64,000 nt of DNA. Origin: Oopsacas minuta (taxonomy: Eukaryota > Porifera > Hexactinellida > Lyssacinosida > Leucopsacidae). The first letter of the stretch is position 1. Each line of letters opens with the position of its first letter. Both the position numbers and the translations under genes were made by a program. The stretch is from NCBI GenBank assembly GCA_024704765.1, contig JAKMXF010000305.1, positions 408,778-472,777 on the forward strand, in the 5' to 3' direction. Below are positions 21,988-35,365 of this stretch, in pieces. Below the pieces are notes generated by a model. That model ran no database searches. It had not been told where the DNA came from and saw only the letters and a program-made list of their open reading frames with translations.

Positions 21988-22435
21988 TATATAACCAGGG
22001 CCCTGGAGAAGGGTTAAATGGGGTAGCAGCTTTATCTGGTTTGGGCCCTGATAAGTAGCAAACGGTACAAAATTTATAGGAAGCAAGGGGGTTTGTTGTC
22101 TCTTGAGAGACTCATAAAGGCAAGGAGGGCAATTATTTGGGAAGTCGCTGTATCGTGATCTGATTTGTACATGTGTTGAGATATAAAATTAAAGATCTAA
22201 ATTCCCTTATGTTCAGAGCCCATTAGTTTATGCTCTATCTTATCAATGTCCAGATAAAAATTTTGTGTTTTTACATTAAATAATGTGAAAGCCTAAAAAT
22301 TTGGTTTTAATTCCTTCCATTTCATTCGAAATCCCAAATATTGATTTATTTTCTTTTTCCTGATGTTTACCTTCAACATTTTTAATTTATCGTTATTTGT
22401 AGAAGTTTCGTTTCTTAAGCCATTTTCAAAAATGC

Positions 22436-24715
22436 ATGCAAGAAAAAGTTGATGAATCCGTCTTTGACCAATTAAAAATTCAAGATTTAACGGACGTCAG
22501 TGAAGTGGAAATAAGAGACGGAAGTCTACTAAACAGTACTTCTTTCTGTGCTGACATTGGCACTCATCGAAATATTCAAGTATTACCAGATTTTTCAATT
22601 GAATCCTTTGTCAAAGCTAATCTTCTACCATTCTCTTCTAAAGTGGAATACGATGATTTAAAAAACATTTTCCTTTCTCCATTTGACTACCAAACTATCA
22701 AATGGTGAAGTAAGAAAATAGTGACATCCTGACTTATAGCAATCATACAAAATCTATCTTTTGTTTTCCCTGTTAAATTTTCTTTACAAAAACAAATCTC
22801 CTCCAACTTTACCAGCATTAGCCATACTACAGGGTCTGGGAAAAATATTGGTTGGTATAGACTTTACAGCTATGTGAAGTCTCATGTAACCTGTGAGCCC
22901 CATAAAACATGCTACCTTCTGTGGAAACAGGTGACTATGTGCCTCAAATCTTGCACTGGGATTGACAATCAATTCTACCAAGGTCTTCTAACACAGAAAA
23001 GAAATGGCGAGATCTGCCCAAAGAATTCTAGACGTTATTTTTTCCATTGGCAGAGAGGCTTGCCTTTCAGGGAGATTCAACCCTCATCTGAGATCCTTTC
23101 AATGGAAACTTGCTTGGAATTCTAGAACTTCTCTCTCTCGTAATGATAGCACCCTGAAAAGGACATATTGAACATGTTAGAAAATCTCAGCCCCAAGGAA
23201 ACATCTTTAAATCCATTATTTATCCAACGACTCTCAAAATGAATTCATTGAACTTTGTGGTGAAAAAGTGGGAAAAGCTGTTCTTCATGAAAGACACTTA
23301 GCCAAATACTACTCAATAATGGTTGATGCAACTCCGAACTGCTTATGTTTATAACAAGCGGTCTTCATTTATCGTTATCTCAAGCGGATTAATGATACAT
23401 CATCGAAGAACGATTCTATACATTCATACAAAATATCGGAAAACTGGAGAAGAGACATGCAATATGATTTTCAATTTTCTTGAAAGAATAAATGTTTCTT
23501 TAGAAGACTGCCTCGGGCAAGGGTAAGATAATGCTGCAGCCATGACTGGTGCATGCAAAGGAGTTCAATTTAGACTATTTAAAAAATTTACTTATTCTTT
23601 ATTCCCCTCTGTGCGTCCCATTCTTTGATTATATGTGGAATGACGCCCCAGCATGTAGCACAGAAGCCATTATTTCTTTTGGCACAGTGCAAAAATCTTC
23701 AATTTTTTCCATTCAAGTCTAAAACGATGGAAATTCTCAAGTCCAACACGGGAATTCAATTCATGGTTCCTCATCTACACGTTGGCTATCTAGGTGAAAG
23801 CCATTCGTCCTCTCAAAAAGAATCTGCCTAGCATTGTAACAAGTATAGAGTCGTGTAAATCCATGGAAATTAAGGATATAACCAAAGCAAATTGAATGGC
23901 AGGATCAAATATCTCCAATCATTCGAATGTCATCTCATGTCGTGCATTTGGTTCAGAATTCTTGAACGAATTGATTACCGTAATAACCTCCTACAAGCTC
24001 GAAATATATCCATAGATGTGGAAGTTGACAATCTTCAAAGTTTCGTTAAGGATTTAACAATTGATGTAAACACAATGGCCATATTTCCTTACAGAGTCAT
24101 AGGATATTACCAAATCCATAGACGCCACTCCAGAAAACGATAGCAAACTGAGAATCAAAAGGAATTGACACTTCAATTTAAAGAATATGTTTTCATGAAT
24201 TCGGTGAATGAAGGTACGGAGAATAGATTTACAGGAGTAACTATAATTCACTCTCTTTTTGGCTTCTTCTGGACTTACACCTGGTGAACAGATGAAGCAT
24301 TAAAAGAAAACTGCGAGTTATTCTCTCATAAATATCCAGATGTTTCAGCAGAACTACAGGAATAAATTCGAAGCCTAAAGTTTATTCATGAATGCAACTT
24401 TGGAACTGTCTGCCTGCTCCATTAGTTAACCTGAATAGAATCACTGAAATGGGTCTAGAATCATAATATCCCAATGTCTCCATCGCTATTCGCAATTTTA
24501 ACACTTCCCATCACTGTTGCCTCGAGTGAACGATCTTTCAGTTAAATCAAATTTGGAGATAATTACCTTCGTTCAATCAGGAACCAAGAAGGACTTACCA
24601 GCTCGACAATCCTTAGTATTGAAGATGATCTCGCTCGCCAAGTCAACTTTGACGATGTTATTGTTACATTTTGCCTCAGAGAAAGCTCGCAGAATGCCTC
24701 TCTAACGTGCGACTT
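22436..24715 (+). pseudogene. hAT transposase, TTF/ZMYM1-like (broken)
   Basis: Fragments across all three plus frames follow the order of TTF-type zinc-finger/ZMYM1-like hAT transposases. NEFIELCGEKVGKAVLHE and KYYSIMVDATPN lie near 23225-23340. DNAA lies near 23530. KTMEILKSNTGIQFHG and STRWLSR lie near 23725-23790. SFECHLMSCIWFRILERIDY and NLLQARNISIDVEVDNLQSF lie at 23910-24050. Near 24490-24680 there is a C-terminal block with ITVASSERSFS and LSIEDDLARQVNFDDVI. At least six frameshifts or stops are present. The first acidic residue lies in the VDATPN motif. The N-terminal start is uncertain, and 22436 is only the first long frame. Confidence 0.75.
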
Positions 24716-24746
24716 TGGTAAAACTACCAAAGAGAATAGAATGTAA

Positions 24747-27700
24747 CATAGCCTATTAAACATAAGGTCATTTCACTACTTTGGACCAGGGATAAGATCC
24801 TGTCAAATTTTTCTAGTCTACAACACATTTATATCCTTATAAATTACTTTATTCTTCTCCGTATTTGAGTATTATTATCATAAATATAGTAGTATGGGTA
24901 TTTAATAGCTTCTCAGTACAAACACAATGATAAAATATGACACTATTAAATACAATGATGAATACAATTCATTTATTTAGAAGATAATTTGAGAAATTTC
25001 ATTTGATTACCTTTGGAATAGGCAGTGGGAATATGTAGATTCTTGGCCTTATTGTTAAGTAAACAATTGGCTACTTGTCAAAAGTGAATGGAATAAGCTT
25101 TTCCTTCTGTACAGCAATCGAAACACTCTTAATCCAGGTCTTCAAACTCCTCACTACCAAGTTTAAGAAGAGTTAGTTGCACTAAAATTGATCTTGAATC
25201 CGATCGTAGAAAATCATTGAGAACTGGCGGACGTTCAATATTTGTAAACACTTTCCAGGTTGTAAAAACAGAATTAAGAACTTGTTTAGATGGCCATTTA
25301 AGTCCGCCACGATCTAGCAGTTGAATCAGCGAAAAATTATTATCTAGATCTTCTATTTCTATATACTTGCCCTCAGTTAGTATAGAGTAACATCCTGGTT
25401 ACAATTCTGAAGTTTTAGTTAATTTCCTTATCAAAGAAAAAGCTGCATACCCTCCGGTGAAAGCTAGAGTTCGTGTTGTATCAGCATTCGGGGGCAAATC
25501 TTCAAAAGAGAGAACACATGTAAGATGATTTATATTCATCTTATCACCACAACTAGTTGTACAACCAAGATAAATCTCGTTTTCCTGGATTTGAAATGTA
25601 CTGATAAATTCCATAAAGGAGCCTCTATCTTTGCGGTTATAATCTTTCCTATGATATAACTTGAGAATATTGGACAGTTTTTAGTACCCTTTCACTTTCT
25701 AGTACTTGACATACAGAAACATTATAGTTTAATCCTGACATCTGTCGATATAATCCAAAATGGTGTTCAATTGGATCATTTTGTATAAAAGATGACAATA
25801 CATAAGAGAATCCACATTCTCCAGTCAAATATTCTACAAGTTTTGGTAGAGCAATGCTTGAATGGCAAAAGCTAGCAAAGGTCTGAACTGTTAGTTTCCT
25901 AGTGTAAATGATAAGCTTTCCAGTACTCTAGCCAACGAACTATTATAGATGTAAAATTAAGCCTGGGATCATCCTGCAAAAGTGGTAGAGAAGCTCGATC
26001 ATTGAGACGAACGTCCTGCCAAGGAGTGTTAACATTGAAAAGCTTCAAGATTTGACAAATCAAAGCTATAAAGTCACCAGTCTGATTGCTTTGAATATAA
26101 TTTTTCAATTGATGTAAGGTCAAAAGGTAGCTAAATTAGTGTATACAAATATCCGAAGTGCAAGCTTAACGTTCTGTTTATCTAGCGCAGATGGCAAGCA
26201 TAATTTGTAATTTAACTTTGGTGCTAGTTTTGCAACAAAAAATTGATCTAATTTGAATAGTAGCCTCAAATCCTAAATTAGAATGAATGGAATAAAAAGT
26301 GTAGATCAAGTATCATAATAATTAGAAAATAACTGAAAAGATGTTTTTGACAATCGTACTGGGTGAGTGGAATTGGAAATATCTTCAAAGTTTGGATAAA
26401 AGAATGTACAGTTATCATCTTTTTGATTTACCAATTATTCTTAATAGACTTGATAATGTGTACAAAATCAAAAACTAGATAAAGAGAGCATCCACTACCA
26501 TTTGGATAAGGGACACAGGGTAGAAGATCTGTATTATTCCCTAGTAACTTGAGAAGATTCACATTCAAAGGATAGTTATCTGAGACAATCGCTTCTACAA
26601 TTAATCCACATTTAATCCACACTTTTCAATATCACAAATTATTCGCTGAGTAATTGGAATAAATCTGTTGCTTTAGGATTGGTTAGTGGGAACAAACGCA
26701 CGACACTAGACCATTTCTTATACAAGCTGGTAACCATAAAGCATAAAATAGTTTAGGTTGCTTCTATCTCATCTGATTTTGAATATTCAGCCGTACCAAT
26801 AAACCTTCCTCCTTAAAACACAAAATATATAGAATGACTTCATAGATTGAAATAATACAATAACGAACCTTTACAACTATTGCAAGATTTCACATGAATC
26901 TCATCAATATTAAGGCAAACATGACGTTCATACTGGTTAAATTCGGTTGTTTCTGCTCTGAGATAAGTCAAGAAATCCGTATCAAGGCCAAAGTTAGAAT
27001 ATAACTGAAATAATGATGATTCGTGAGGCAGAAAAACACAATCCTTATTACGAAGTTGTGTGTAACAAGTAAAAGATGATAAATGACACTTTAAAGATAA
27101 TATCATTGTAGCCATATTATACAGGCGACGTGTTTTCTTTACAGTAGAGTTTTCTAGCTCGCCCAAAATAAAGTAGAGCTGGGATAATAGGTTGTGGAAC
27201 TTGTAGGTACCTGGAACCATAAGATAACTTGTAATTGTACTCACACGAATTTAGATTTTATATATTATGAATCCTACCTGACTGGCCGAATACTTGTTCT
27301 ACCAAGGAAATAGCTTGTTTCATGGAAGAAATGCAATGTGAAAGCTCTAAATAGATTGTAAAAAGTTGGTAATGTTCGAAACAATGTTCATAAACTGTCA
27401 GTGTATAGGGAATATGTCTTACCAACATCAACTGCATTATACTCAGTGTAATTAGACAATTCATCAATCAATGTAGAGTTCTGACGCAAATCACAAATAG
27501 AATTGATTAATAGATCCCATGATGGTAACACCTCACTTGAGAACAATAGTAAAACTATCTTGTACAGAAATAACTCCACAATTTGTTGTTAGATGGACGA
27601 TACTAATTACGTCGCCCATATTCCAACAATCCATTCTTGGGGATCTTTATGTTATGTGATTTAGTGTTTATGTCATTTAAACTAGAGACAGTGAATTTTC

Positions 27701-28518
27701 TCTGCTCTCCAAATACATCAACGCTCTGTTTAATTACCTATATAGTACAGTGCCATAAAACGTGTAGGAATACAACTTAAAAATTTGACACAACTTAACA
27801 TACTTAGACCTGTAAATCACGTTCCTTTTTGTCTTTATCAAGCCTTGGATATTTACTGGTGAGATCATTAAGACGGTCAGGGCAACCAGGAAGATATTTA
27901 GATATTGCACCTTTCTTCAGAGTAGCCTTTATTGATCATGTCTTCGTTTGACCATCAATGTCAAGATAAGTTTGCGTGTCAACTATATCATCAGAATCAA
28001 AGCGCTTTGCACAAACAAAAATGTTTTCATCGTGTGAAGATCTATCATATAATTACACATTTATGTAGTGATAAATTAAGCCTGAATCGTAGAAATATCA
28101 TTTAAATATATATCCAAGTTCTAAAGAAATACTTACCATCTTTATGGAGAAATCGTTTTCACTTATAGACGATATCTTGCGGCTCAGAAGGAATGTGAAT
28201 TACTGCAACACCACTATAATCATTGTAATATCCAGTAGTACATCTGGGAGCAGAACACGAGTTAGGCATCTGCAAAAGAAATAAATATACAATGAGCTAA
28301 TATAATAAAAGCAAAGTATGTTAAAATGATTAGAAATTGAATTTAGAATAACATAATTCACATTACAAATCTCAGGAAATTATTGATAAACCTGACAATA
28401 TCAGTTTTATTCAAAAAATATATATTTACATTATGGGTGTATACGAAAATCCCCCTCATCTTATCCCTGGTCCAAGCGCATTTAGCTAAGTGAAATGGCC
28501 TTATGTTTAGTAGGCTAT
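24747..28518 (-). mobile_element. P-element-type transposon
   Basis: The ends are inverted copies of AGCCTAYTAAACATAAGG, followed on both sides by a CATTTCACT and TTGGACCAGGGATAAGA block, about 45-60 bp in all. GAATGTAA occurs at 24739-24746 and 28519-28526, an 8-bp duplication as expected for P-elements. The last G may belong to the terminal repeat. The minus-strand gene has a THAP domain and P-type transposase blocks. It is inserted in the 3' part of the hAT element. Confidence 0.82.
25399..28269 (-). pseudogene. P-element transposase with THAP domain
   Basis: Start ATG at 28269 (MPNSCSAPRCTTGYYND). This opens a THAP zinc finger whose invariant tryptophan codon is a TGA (after IVYK). It continues with DIFVCAKRF and PGCPDRLNDL near 28030-27880. 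A coiled segment follows near 27579-27258. The catalytic region at 27244-26840 includes VCLNIDEIHVKS, the first acidic motif. At 26622-26428 come VSDNYPLNVNLLKLLG and FDFVHIIKSIKNNW, the characteristic P-type block. The C-terminal parts lie at 26123-25899 and 25614-25399. Gaps between blocks could be introns, as P-element genes are spliced. The TGA in the THAP domain and other breaks make activity unlikely. The protein would cut and paste the element in the nucleus. Confidence 0.78.
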
Positions 28519-28738
28519 GAATGTAATAATAATAAAAATATTTTAGATTGAAGATAATTTTATATGTCATATTAGATACATATTCATACTATTTATAATA
28601 TTAATCATTTTGAATCTCATTATTTTGTTTTTTATGTACAAATTAGGTATTGCCGCTGCATGGCTTTTACGCCTATGGGGCCCCGAGGTGAAAGTTGTTA
28701 AGGGGCCCACAATTCCTGTCCAGGGACCTGTATCTAAC

Positions 28739-30594
28739 TGAAATGCCATACAGTAGACCAATGTGATTTGGCAACTAAGTCCGCTGGATTAGATATTATA
28801 TCATCATTTCCTGCGGGCTTTGAAAAAGCCGGTAACTAAGCCTCTCAGAATGTACACTGGGCTCTATCTTCTCGGAAGGAATCCAACGTGAACGCATGGG
28901 CAATGGGCGGGATAATTCTACCTAATTTTACCCACCTGATGTGTAGTTCATCGCCCTGAATCTCTTTACAAGTGGACATGGCAGCATGAAAAGTCGCCTT
29001 TGTCGAACCCTCGCTAAACATTGCTGTCTCGATAAGCGACGTGCGACCTCCTCATGCTGTTTTCTCCCTGACCACATCTTAGAGAATCTTCTCTAAGGCC
29101 AGTATACACATATTCTTAACGATCAAGAAGTAATTTTTGGCTCTTGTATATCCAAGCAGCGCTACTGTTAGCATAATATTCTACGCCATTGTATTCTAAG
29201 CTATTGAATAATTAATCATAGAATGTGCCCCATATACTTAATGTCAAGAACAGTAAGAGTGGGCGCATTTGGGTGGGTATAGAAATTATTGAAAATGAAA
29301 TTTAGAAAGATATATTATGCGAAATTGTCAACTATTTAATGCTCAATTGTTTGCATTGTAAGATCGGGACCTAAATGGTAGGTCAAGGAGCTGAAATTAG
29401 GATAAAGTATACGGCTAAAAATGCTTGAGAATGAAAAATAAAGATTTAATTTGTTTTGCAAATGAGTTAAAATTAATCACATAATGCATACGAATACTGA
29501 TATATACAATAAATCGGCAGTGAGTTTTGTTATATCATTGAGGGTTTTCGACTTAAAAATGCATATTGGCAAATTATTAACAGTTATGGTCACTACTCAA
29601 TAACGTGCCAACTTTATCATGACAAATTCTTAACATAATTTACAAAAGCATCCTTAATTCATTATGTACATAAATTTTGAAATCAAAGATGTGATATTTG
29701 AAGTTCTACAGCTCATCAAAGATTTCGCCATATTCTCCATATAATGCTTACTAAACAAAGAAATTCGCACATTTTGATAAATTTTTTGCTTTGTTAGTTT
29801 GGAGACATGATATTCTACATATTTGTAATACATTTACTTAGTTACAAAAGTACTGTTTGTGCGATATGAAACCATTCTGTATGTTAATATATAATATTTA
29901 CTGTACACTACTACATCTCTAGCCCAAAGAATTCGAGGTCGATGGTAGGCCTTATATAAAGAAGGCTATGATCCAGCATATGCATTTCTCACTATGATAT
30001 GGCATTGTCACGTCCGGTCATTTTAGTAGCCCGTCCCTCTTGTGCTATAGACATTCCAGGCGCCTACAATCAAAACTGTAGATTTTAATTTTTTTTAATT
30101 CATCACCACAAAATTGGCTTGAAATGTGCATAGTATAGTAATATATATTTAGTTGAACAATTTATTCATCATATCTTCATCAATATCGTTCCTAGTTGAG
30201 ACGATATGGCGAATTTAGTGTTATGATGGCGTATTAGAACAAAACATATGGAATATATTTGGGTGTGACTACGCCTTTTTGCCAAAATTACGGCGGCGGG
30301 TGAGTTTTAGAACCTTGAAATTGTCATTTATGAATTCAGCTCCCAAAGGTGGTGTTAGAGACCAAATTTAGTAACTAAAAATACGGAATTGACCATATTT
30401 TTAGTCATATAATGTTCAGCCTATGCATTTTTGATTGTGCTTTGGCTTTGCCACGTCCGGCTATTCTATTAGTCCGTGATTGAAGTTAAATTTACCATTG
30501 ATAGTGCCTACAATTAATAATGCCACTTTACAAATACAACTAATAGAATAGGTTGTCAGCACAGATTGGAAATTAGCCAATTTTAATTGGAATA
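28739..30594. other. Intergenic DNA with an imperfect long direct repeat
   Basis: No gene is supported. About 29975-30090 and 30412-30520 are imperfect direct copies, sharing ATATGCATTT/CTATGCATTT, GCCACGTCCGG, AGTCCGT and GTGCCTACAAT-like blocks. Confidence 0.4.
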
Positions 30595-31371
30595 CAGTGG
30601 AGTATCCGAACAACGGACGCGTTGGTCACATGGCTTTTGTCCGTTGTAGAGAATTGTCCGCTTCTCGGAGACTGGCCTATCTTTTTATCAAAACACCCAA
30701 TGTGTATCATTTTGAATGCAGTTTTACATGTATTAAAGTTGAATGGTTACGGGAGAATTAACAAGCTTTATTATGCTGTAAGGATGAATATAATATAGAG
30801 TGATGACGGATGAGTAACGTAAGCATATTACCATTGCTTTATACTATATATTATAATTTGGTAAGTAAATAAGTGAGGCAGATAACTTTATCTCTTGGTT
30901 GACCTTGCAGACAAGCTACATCATCTATTGTGGTGCCAATGCCCATAGCTACCTCGAAACATCCTCAACTTTCAAGGAATCATCCTACTTCTTTAAGTGA
31001 GTTTATTGCTTCTTTAAAACTTTGCACTTTCAGAGGAGAGTATTCGTCTTCCATTTCAATCTCTTAATCTGACTCATTTGTCTCATCTATTTCCAGGACA
31101 TCATGTCCAAGCTGTGCTAAAAAGTTATGGTCCCAGTTGTCGGTATCTAAATCTACATACACTGGAAGATCGTCGTCCCCATGCAAGTACTCGTCTAGAG
31201 TACAATTTTCTTGAGCAGTCGTTGTTTTGCAAATGAGGCTCTGCAGCAAAAGTAAATCAGAACCCCAGAATGTATCTTCGTCATTTTCCTCAAGTCCACG
31301 GTGTATAACTTTCATTGCACTGTCCAAGACTTCAGCCTTTCTAAAACATTCGGAAATGGTTTCTGTTCTTA

Positions 31372-32707
31372 TCAGGGCGTTCAATAAGTCTTGCGGGTCA
31401 TGATATATCTTAGGAATTAGTCAAGTAATATATCTAGCTTTCATATATTATAAGCCCATATAGTTAAACTCCATATACTGAAAGTTTCAAGCTTATTCAA
31501 TACAAATTATGAATTTTTGTGATAGTTACGTGTAGTCAATTTATGCCCACTGTTCAATTTATGGCTTCAAAGGATGATAATTTCAACCTCAAATGGCGAG
31601 CTTACATAGAGTTTCGCACAATACTCAAGATCCAGCCCGTACAGATCTTCAGCGAGTTACAGGAGATATTGTGCGTGGATTGCCCTTCCAGATCTACTGT
31701 AGAGCGATGGGCTGCCAGTTTTAGATCTGGTGATGCTGATACCACAGATTTGCCTCGATGTGGAAGATCCGTATCCTGCCATCGCTTCAGAGAATATCGC
31801 ACTCATTGAAAGTATGGTCTTGAGAGACAAGTGCATTACTGTCAATCAGTTAGAATAAAGTATGGAGATTTCATCTGGAGTTACTCATACAATTCTGACA
31901 ACTGAGCTTGGCTACCGATCGATTTGTGGGAAATGGGTCCCGCATAAGCTCAGTGAGAATCAAAGGTTGGCACGACTGAATATTGCCAAGAAACTCTTGG
32001 AAACTTATGAGAACTGCGATACTAGAGGCCTAACAGAGATTATTACTGGTGACTAGACGTGGGTGTACTATTCAACATCATATAGCAAGTATAAGAAGCG
32101 ATCATGAGTGAGGGGCGACCAACAACCGGCCAAAATTCCTAGGCCTGACTTCAGAAAACCTAAGATTATGTATACTATCTTCTTCAGTAGTCATGGAATT
32201 GTCTTCCAATTACCTTGTGAGAGTGGCAAGGCTGTTACTGCTACTTTCTTTACAGAACAAGTGCTTCCAAATTTGATAAAAAATATAGAAAAATACCGCC
32301 CGAAAACCGGAACTCGAGGAATGAAGATTGTAATTGATAGCACCAGTTCCCATACAGCTAAGCTTTCCAAAGATTTCTTGGATATAGAAGGGTTAGAATT
32401 ACTTCCCCATCCACCATACTCACCAGACCTAGCTCCGTGCGATTTTTGGCTATTCCCCAAGCTTAAAATCTACCTTCAAGGCAAAGATTTTAACACATTA
32501 CAAGTACTCGGAACGGGCCTGTACCAGTACTTCAAATTCATCCCCGAAGGAGAGTACAGAAATGTGTTTTACAAGTGGGTGGACAGGTTAAAACTTTGTG
32601 TATCTGCAGGAGGGGATTACTTTGAATAAATAATGTAGAGAATTAGTGTGTATAGTGTTTGTATCATATTCTATGATATCACCCGCAAGACTTATTGAAC
32701 GCCCTAG
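31372..32707 (+). mobile_element. Mariner-type element 1
   Basis: The ends are inverted copies of AGGGCGTTCAATAAGTCTTG plus CGGGT, with short mismatched tips. TA flanks lie at 30-31 kb (31370-31371) and 32708-32709. Length 1336 bp, standard for mariners. Inserted in the Tigger transposase gene. Confidence 0.85.
31561..32629 (+). pseudogene. Mariner transposase 1 (broken)
   Basis: Begins MASKDDNFNLKWRAYIEFR, a helix-turn-helix region that continues to STVERWAASFRSGD. Later motifs are NQRLARLNIAKKLLE and ITGD followed by a TAG (the first acid). IVIDSTSSH is the second acid and SPDLAPCDFWLFPKL the third. The distance from the second to the third acid gives DD34D, diagnostic of mariner and not Tc1. 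A frameshift near 31800 and stops at about 32056 and 32105 inactivate it. The last frame, 32108-32629, is intact. Confidence 0.85.
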
Positions 32708-34014
32708 TACCATTTACCAAGCCTTGGTATCCACCTTATTGTACAAGTATATTTACAGACTTCACCACATCAGAGGCAGTTTCGTATTCATCTATCTTTG
32801 AAAGAATGCAAGTTATAAACAAATGACGATAGCGAACTTTTAACTTCTGAATTATGCCAAGGTCGAGAGGCTGAAGTTTAGCAGTAGTATTGGCTGGTAG
32901 AAATACAACATTTAGATTGCTGAATTTTGCGCTTAAACTCTCTGGGTAACAGCCTGAATTATCCATCAATAGAATGATACAGCAATTGTTACATGACAAT
33001 TTGTGATTTAATTTCGTTAGAGTAGATTCCAGTATCTCCCCAGTCATCCAGGCTTTCTTCTGACTAAAATAATGAACTGGCAAAAGTGATTTATCAAACC
33101 CTTTAAAGCATCGTGGATTTTCGAATTTCCAGATTACCACGAGACTTTCTTTTGTACCTACTGCGGTAACAAAAAATGCTAAATTTATCCTTTGCTTACC
33201 TTTTTGCCTCCTTTACACTGATTCCCATTTGGCAAAACCCACGATCAGGTAAAGCTTGCCAAATAACACCTGTTTCGCCCATATTCCATATGTTCTCTTT
33301 TGGATAATCTTGAATTATTTCAGGTAGCCTCTCTTTCCATGAATCAACTGTCTGACCATGTATATCTCCTGATTCTCCACAAATTGTAAACTGTTTGATA
33401 TTGTACTTTCCTTTCCACTTAGCCAACCAACCAGTTGAACCTATAAAATTGGATTTTCCAAGACATGCAGCGATGTTTTTGCCTCTTCTGTTTGTCGTGG
33501 GCAACCAGGATAGATATTTTTTGGGCAAGCAAGAGTGTACACTCATATAGGGCTATGTTAACTTTAACATAGTCTGATTTATGAGGTTTCTTGCTGGTGA
33601 GAGCTCTATTCTCTGAAGCATTAGATTCGACCGCAGCTAGCAAATACCCTTTATTCTTAGGTATATGTGCAATTTGAATTCATGCTAGAGCTCTAATACT
33701 AATGCCTGGATTCTTCTGAAGTGTCTTGATTACTTCTTTTTTTTTCTTCAATTCCAGGTAGCTTTTCTTGGTGGATGCTTTGGCAGTATGAGCTGAAATC
33801 GCAGCCATAAGTTAACTTCATTATAGGAATTAAACCACAAGTTTATTCACTAGAAATAATTGCGTATTCGACAAAACTTATTTACATAATCTATTAAGTT
33901 TTATCACCTCATCATTTTTAAGGTCAGGTAATAAACTCATTATGCAGGTAAGATAGACTACTAGTACAACATACAAGTATATCTGTGTCATTTATATTAA
34001 CTTCTACTATGTGG

Positions 34015-34050
34015 CACAGTGTGCCAAAATCGCCATAATGGCGTATTAGG
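34015..34050 (+). repeat. Left terminal recombination-signal-like sequence
   Basis: CACAGTG heptamer, 17 intervening bases including the palindrome CGCCATAATGGCG, then TGGCGTATTAGG (34039-34050). It is the inverted partner of 42866-42892, but with a longer gap. Confidence 0.7.
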
Positions 34051-34740
34051 GTAACTATCACAACGAGGCATGTTCTATGTGGTCTATATAGTAAATCGAC
34101 ACCGTAAATTTCAAAAATTTCATTTAAATTTTCCGTAGTATTACCACTGTTGGGAATATGACGTCATTTCGGTGATTTCATTATTTTTAACATTCATGGT
34201 TCAATAATATTATTTGTTATTTCTATTATTGAATTAATAGTATAAAGTCAAGTTTCTTATTAGAAGGATTATAGGATATATATATAAATAACTAGCTATT
34301 ATATAATAATGAACCAGGGGTGTAGTTTTTCCCTTTAATACATATTTGAGGGGATTATAGCTTGTGAATAAACTGTTACTAAATATATAAACTCCATCTC
34401 TAATATTCTTTAATTAATTATCATTCTCCAACACTATGCTATTATATAATTTATCTTGGGGGCTATTTGGGTCATTTGCACTAGAATTCCTAGTTTTGGT
34501 GGATGTAAAACGATTCTACACTAATAGGGGATCACTATAACACAGAAGGCGAACTGGAATATCTCGTACATTGTCAGAGAATGATGTTTTTCTGGCAAGA
34601 TTTTCTCGATACCGCCTCACGAACTTATTACAAGCTTCTAAACATTCCTCTGATAGATTCTGTAATCCCCTGCCATTATTATATTCTCCAATAATCTTGA
34701 AAGAATGGGAAAGTAGCTTGTGTAAAGAGGGGGTGATGTT

Positions 34741-35189
34741 ACGAGTGTGAAGTTGGCTGAAGATTCGAACAGCAATACTTCAATCGTTAATTTGACCAAC
34801 TTCCCATAGTCAGAATGTAAATATTTTTAGGCCATTCGAAAGAAGAGATACGGACGTTTCTGAAAATATATTTATACTTTATAAACTTTAATATTTTCTA
34901 ATAGAAATTGGTGTATCTAACCAGCAGTAGTTCACATATGAATTTAGTATACTTAAACAAATTATTTTTTCTAAAATCATGGGCATGTATTCCTGCTGTA
35001 TGGACGTTTATGTGTTTAAAATATTATGGTAAAATAAGCAAAACTTTTTGAGATATTTACATTTGAAAACTGGCTTGTTAGAATCGAGTCTCTATTAGAT
35101 TTGTACTAAGCACACAAATTTAATGAAACATTCTAATCCATTCTAACTATAGTAACGCATATAGATTACTGCAATATCAACTGTTTGAT
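34741..35189 (+). repeat. Left 449-bp terminal inverted repeat
   Basis: Begins ACGAGTGTGAAGTTGGCTG and ends CAACTGTTTGAT. It is the inverted copy of 39932-40380 without visible gaps. Confidence 0.9.
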
Positions 35190-35365
35190 GTAATACGAAA
35201 TGATTTGTGAATCTAAATATAGTTTTATTTATTGGTGAATTGATATTCCGTTCAATAAATACGAAAACATTGATCAAAATTCGCAGAATACATCAGATTA
35301 TAAGATTATATGATCCTTGCATAGTCTTGATTTGTTGTGTTACGAGTTGACCTTCCTTGTTGTAC

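Larger units (their letters stand above)
21996..28730 (+). mobile_element. hAT transposon (TTF/ZMYM type) containing a P-element
   Basis: The left end is CAGGGCCCTGGAGAAG and the right end (minus strand) CAGGTCCCTGGACAGG. Flanks are TATATAAC (21988-21995) and TATCTAAC (28731-28738), an 8-bp duplication with one mismatch. A degraded hAT transposase lies inside on the plus strand. A P-element (24747-28518) is inserted just after its end. Without that insertion the element is about 3 kb, a normal hAT size. Confidence 0.8.
31064..33808 (-). pseudogene. Tigger/pogo transposase, split by a mariner
   Basis: The start ATG at 33808 opens a CENP-B-like N-terminal helix-turn-helix (KKSYLELKKKKEVIKTLQ, GISIRALA). 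A second DNA-binding part has ALYECTLL and FIGSTGWLAKWKGKYNI. The catalytic domain has IWNMGETGVIW, where the first Asp of the usual NxDET is Gly. LLMDNSGCYPES and LQPLDLGIIQKLK follow, giving a DD32D spacing for the last two acids. The 3' part resumes left of the mariner with RTETISECFRKAEV and an acidic tail ending at 31064. Several stops and shifts occur besides the insertion. Confidence 0.8.
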
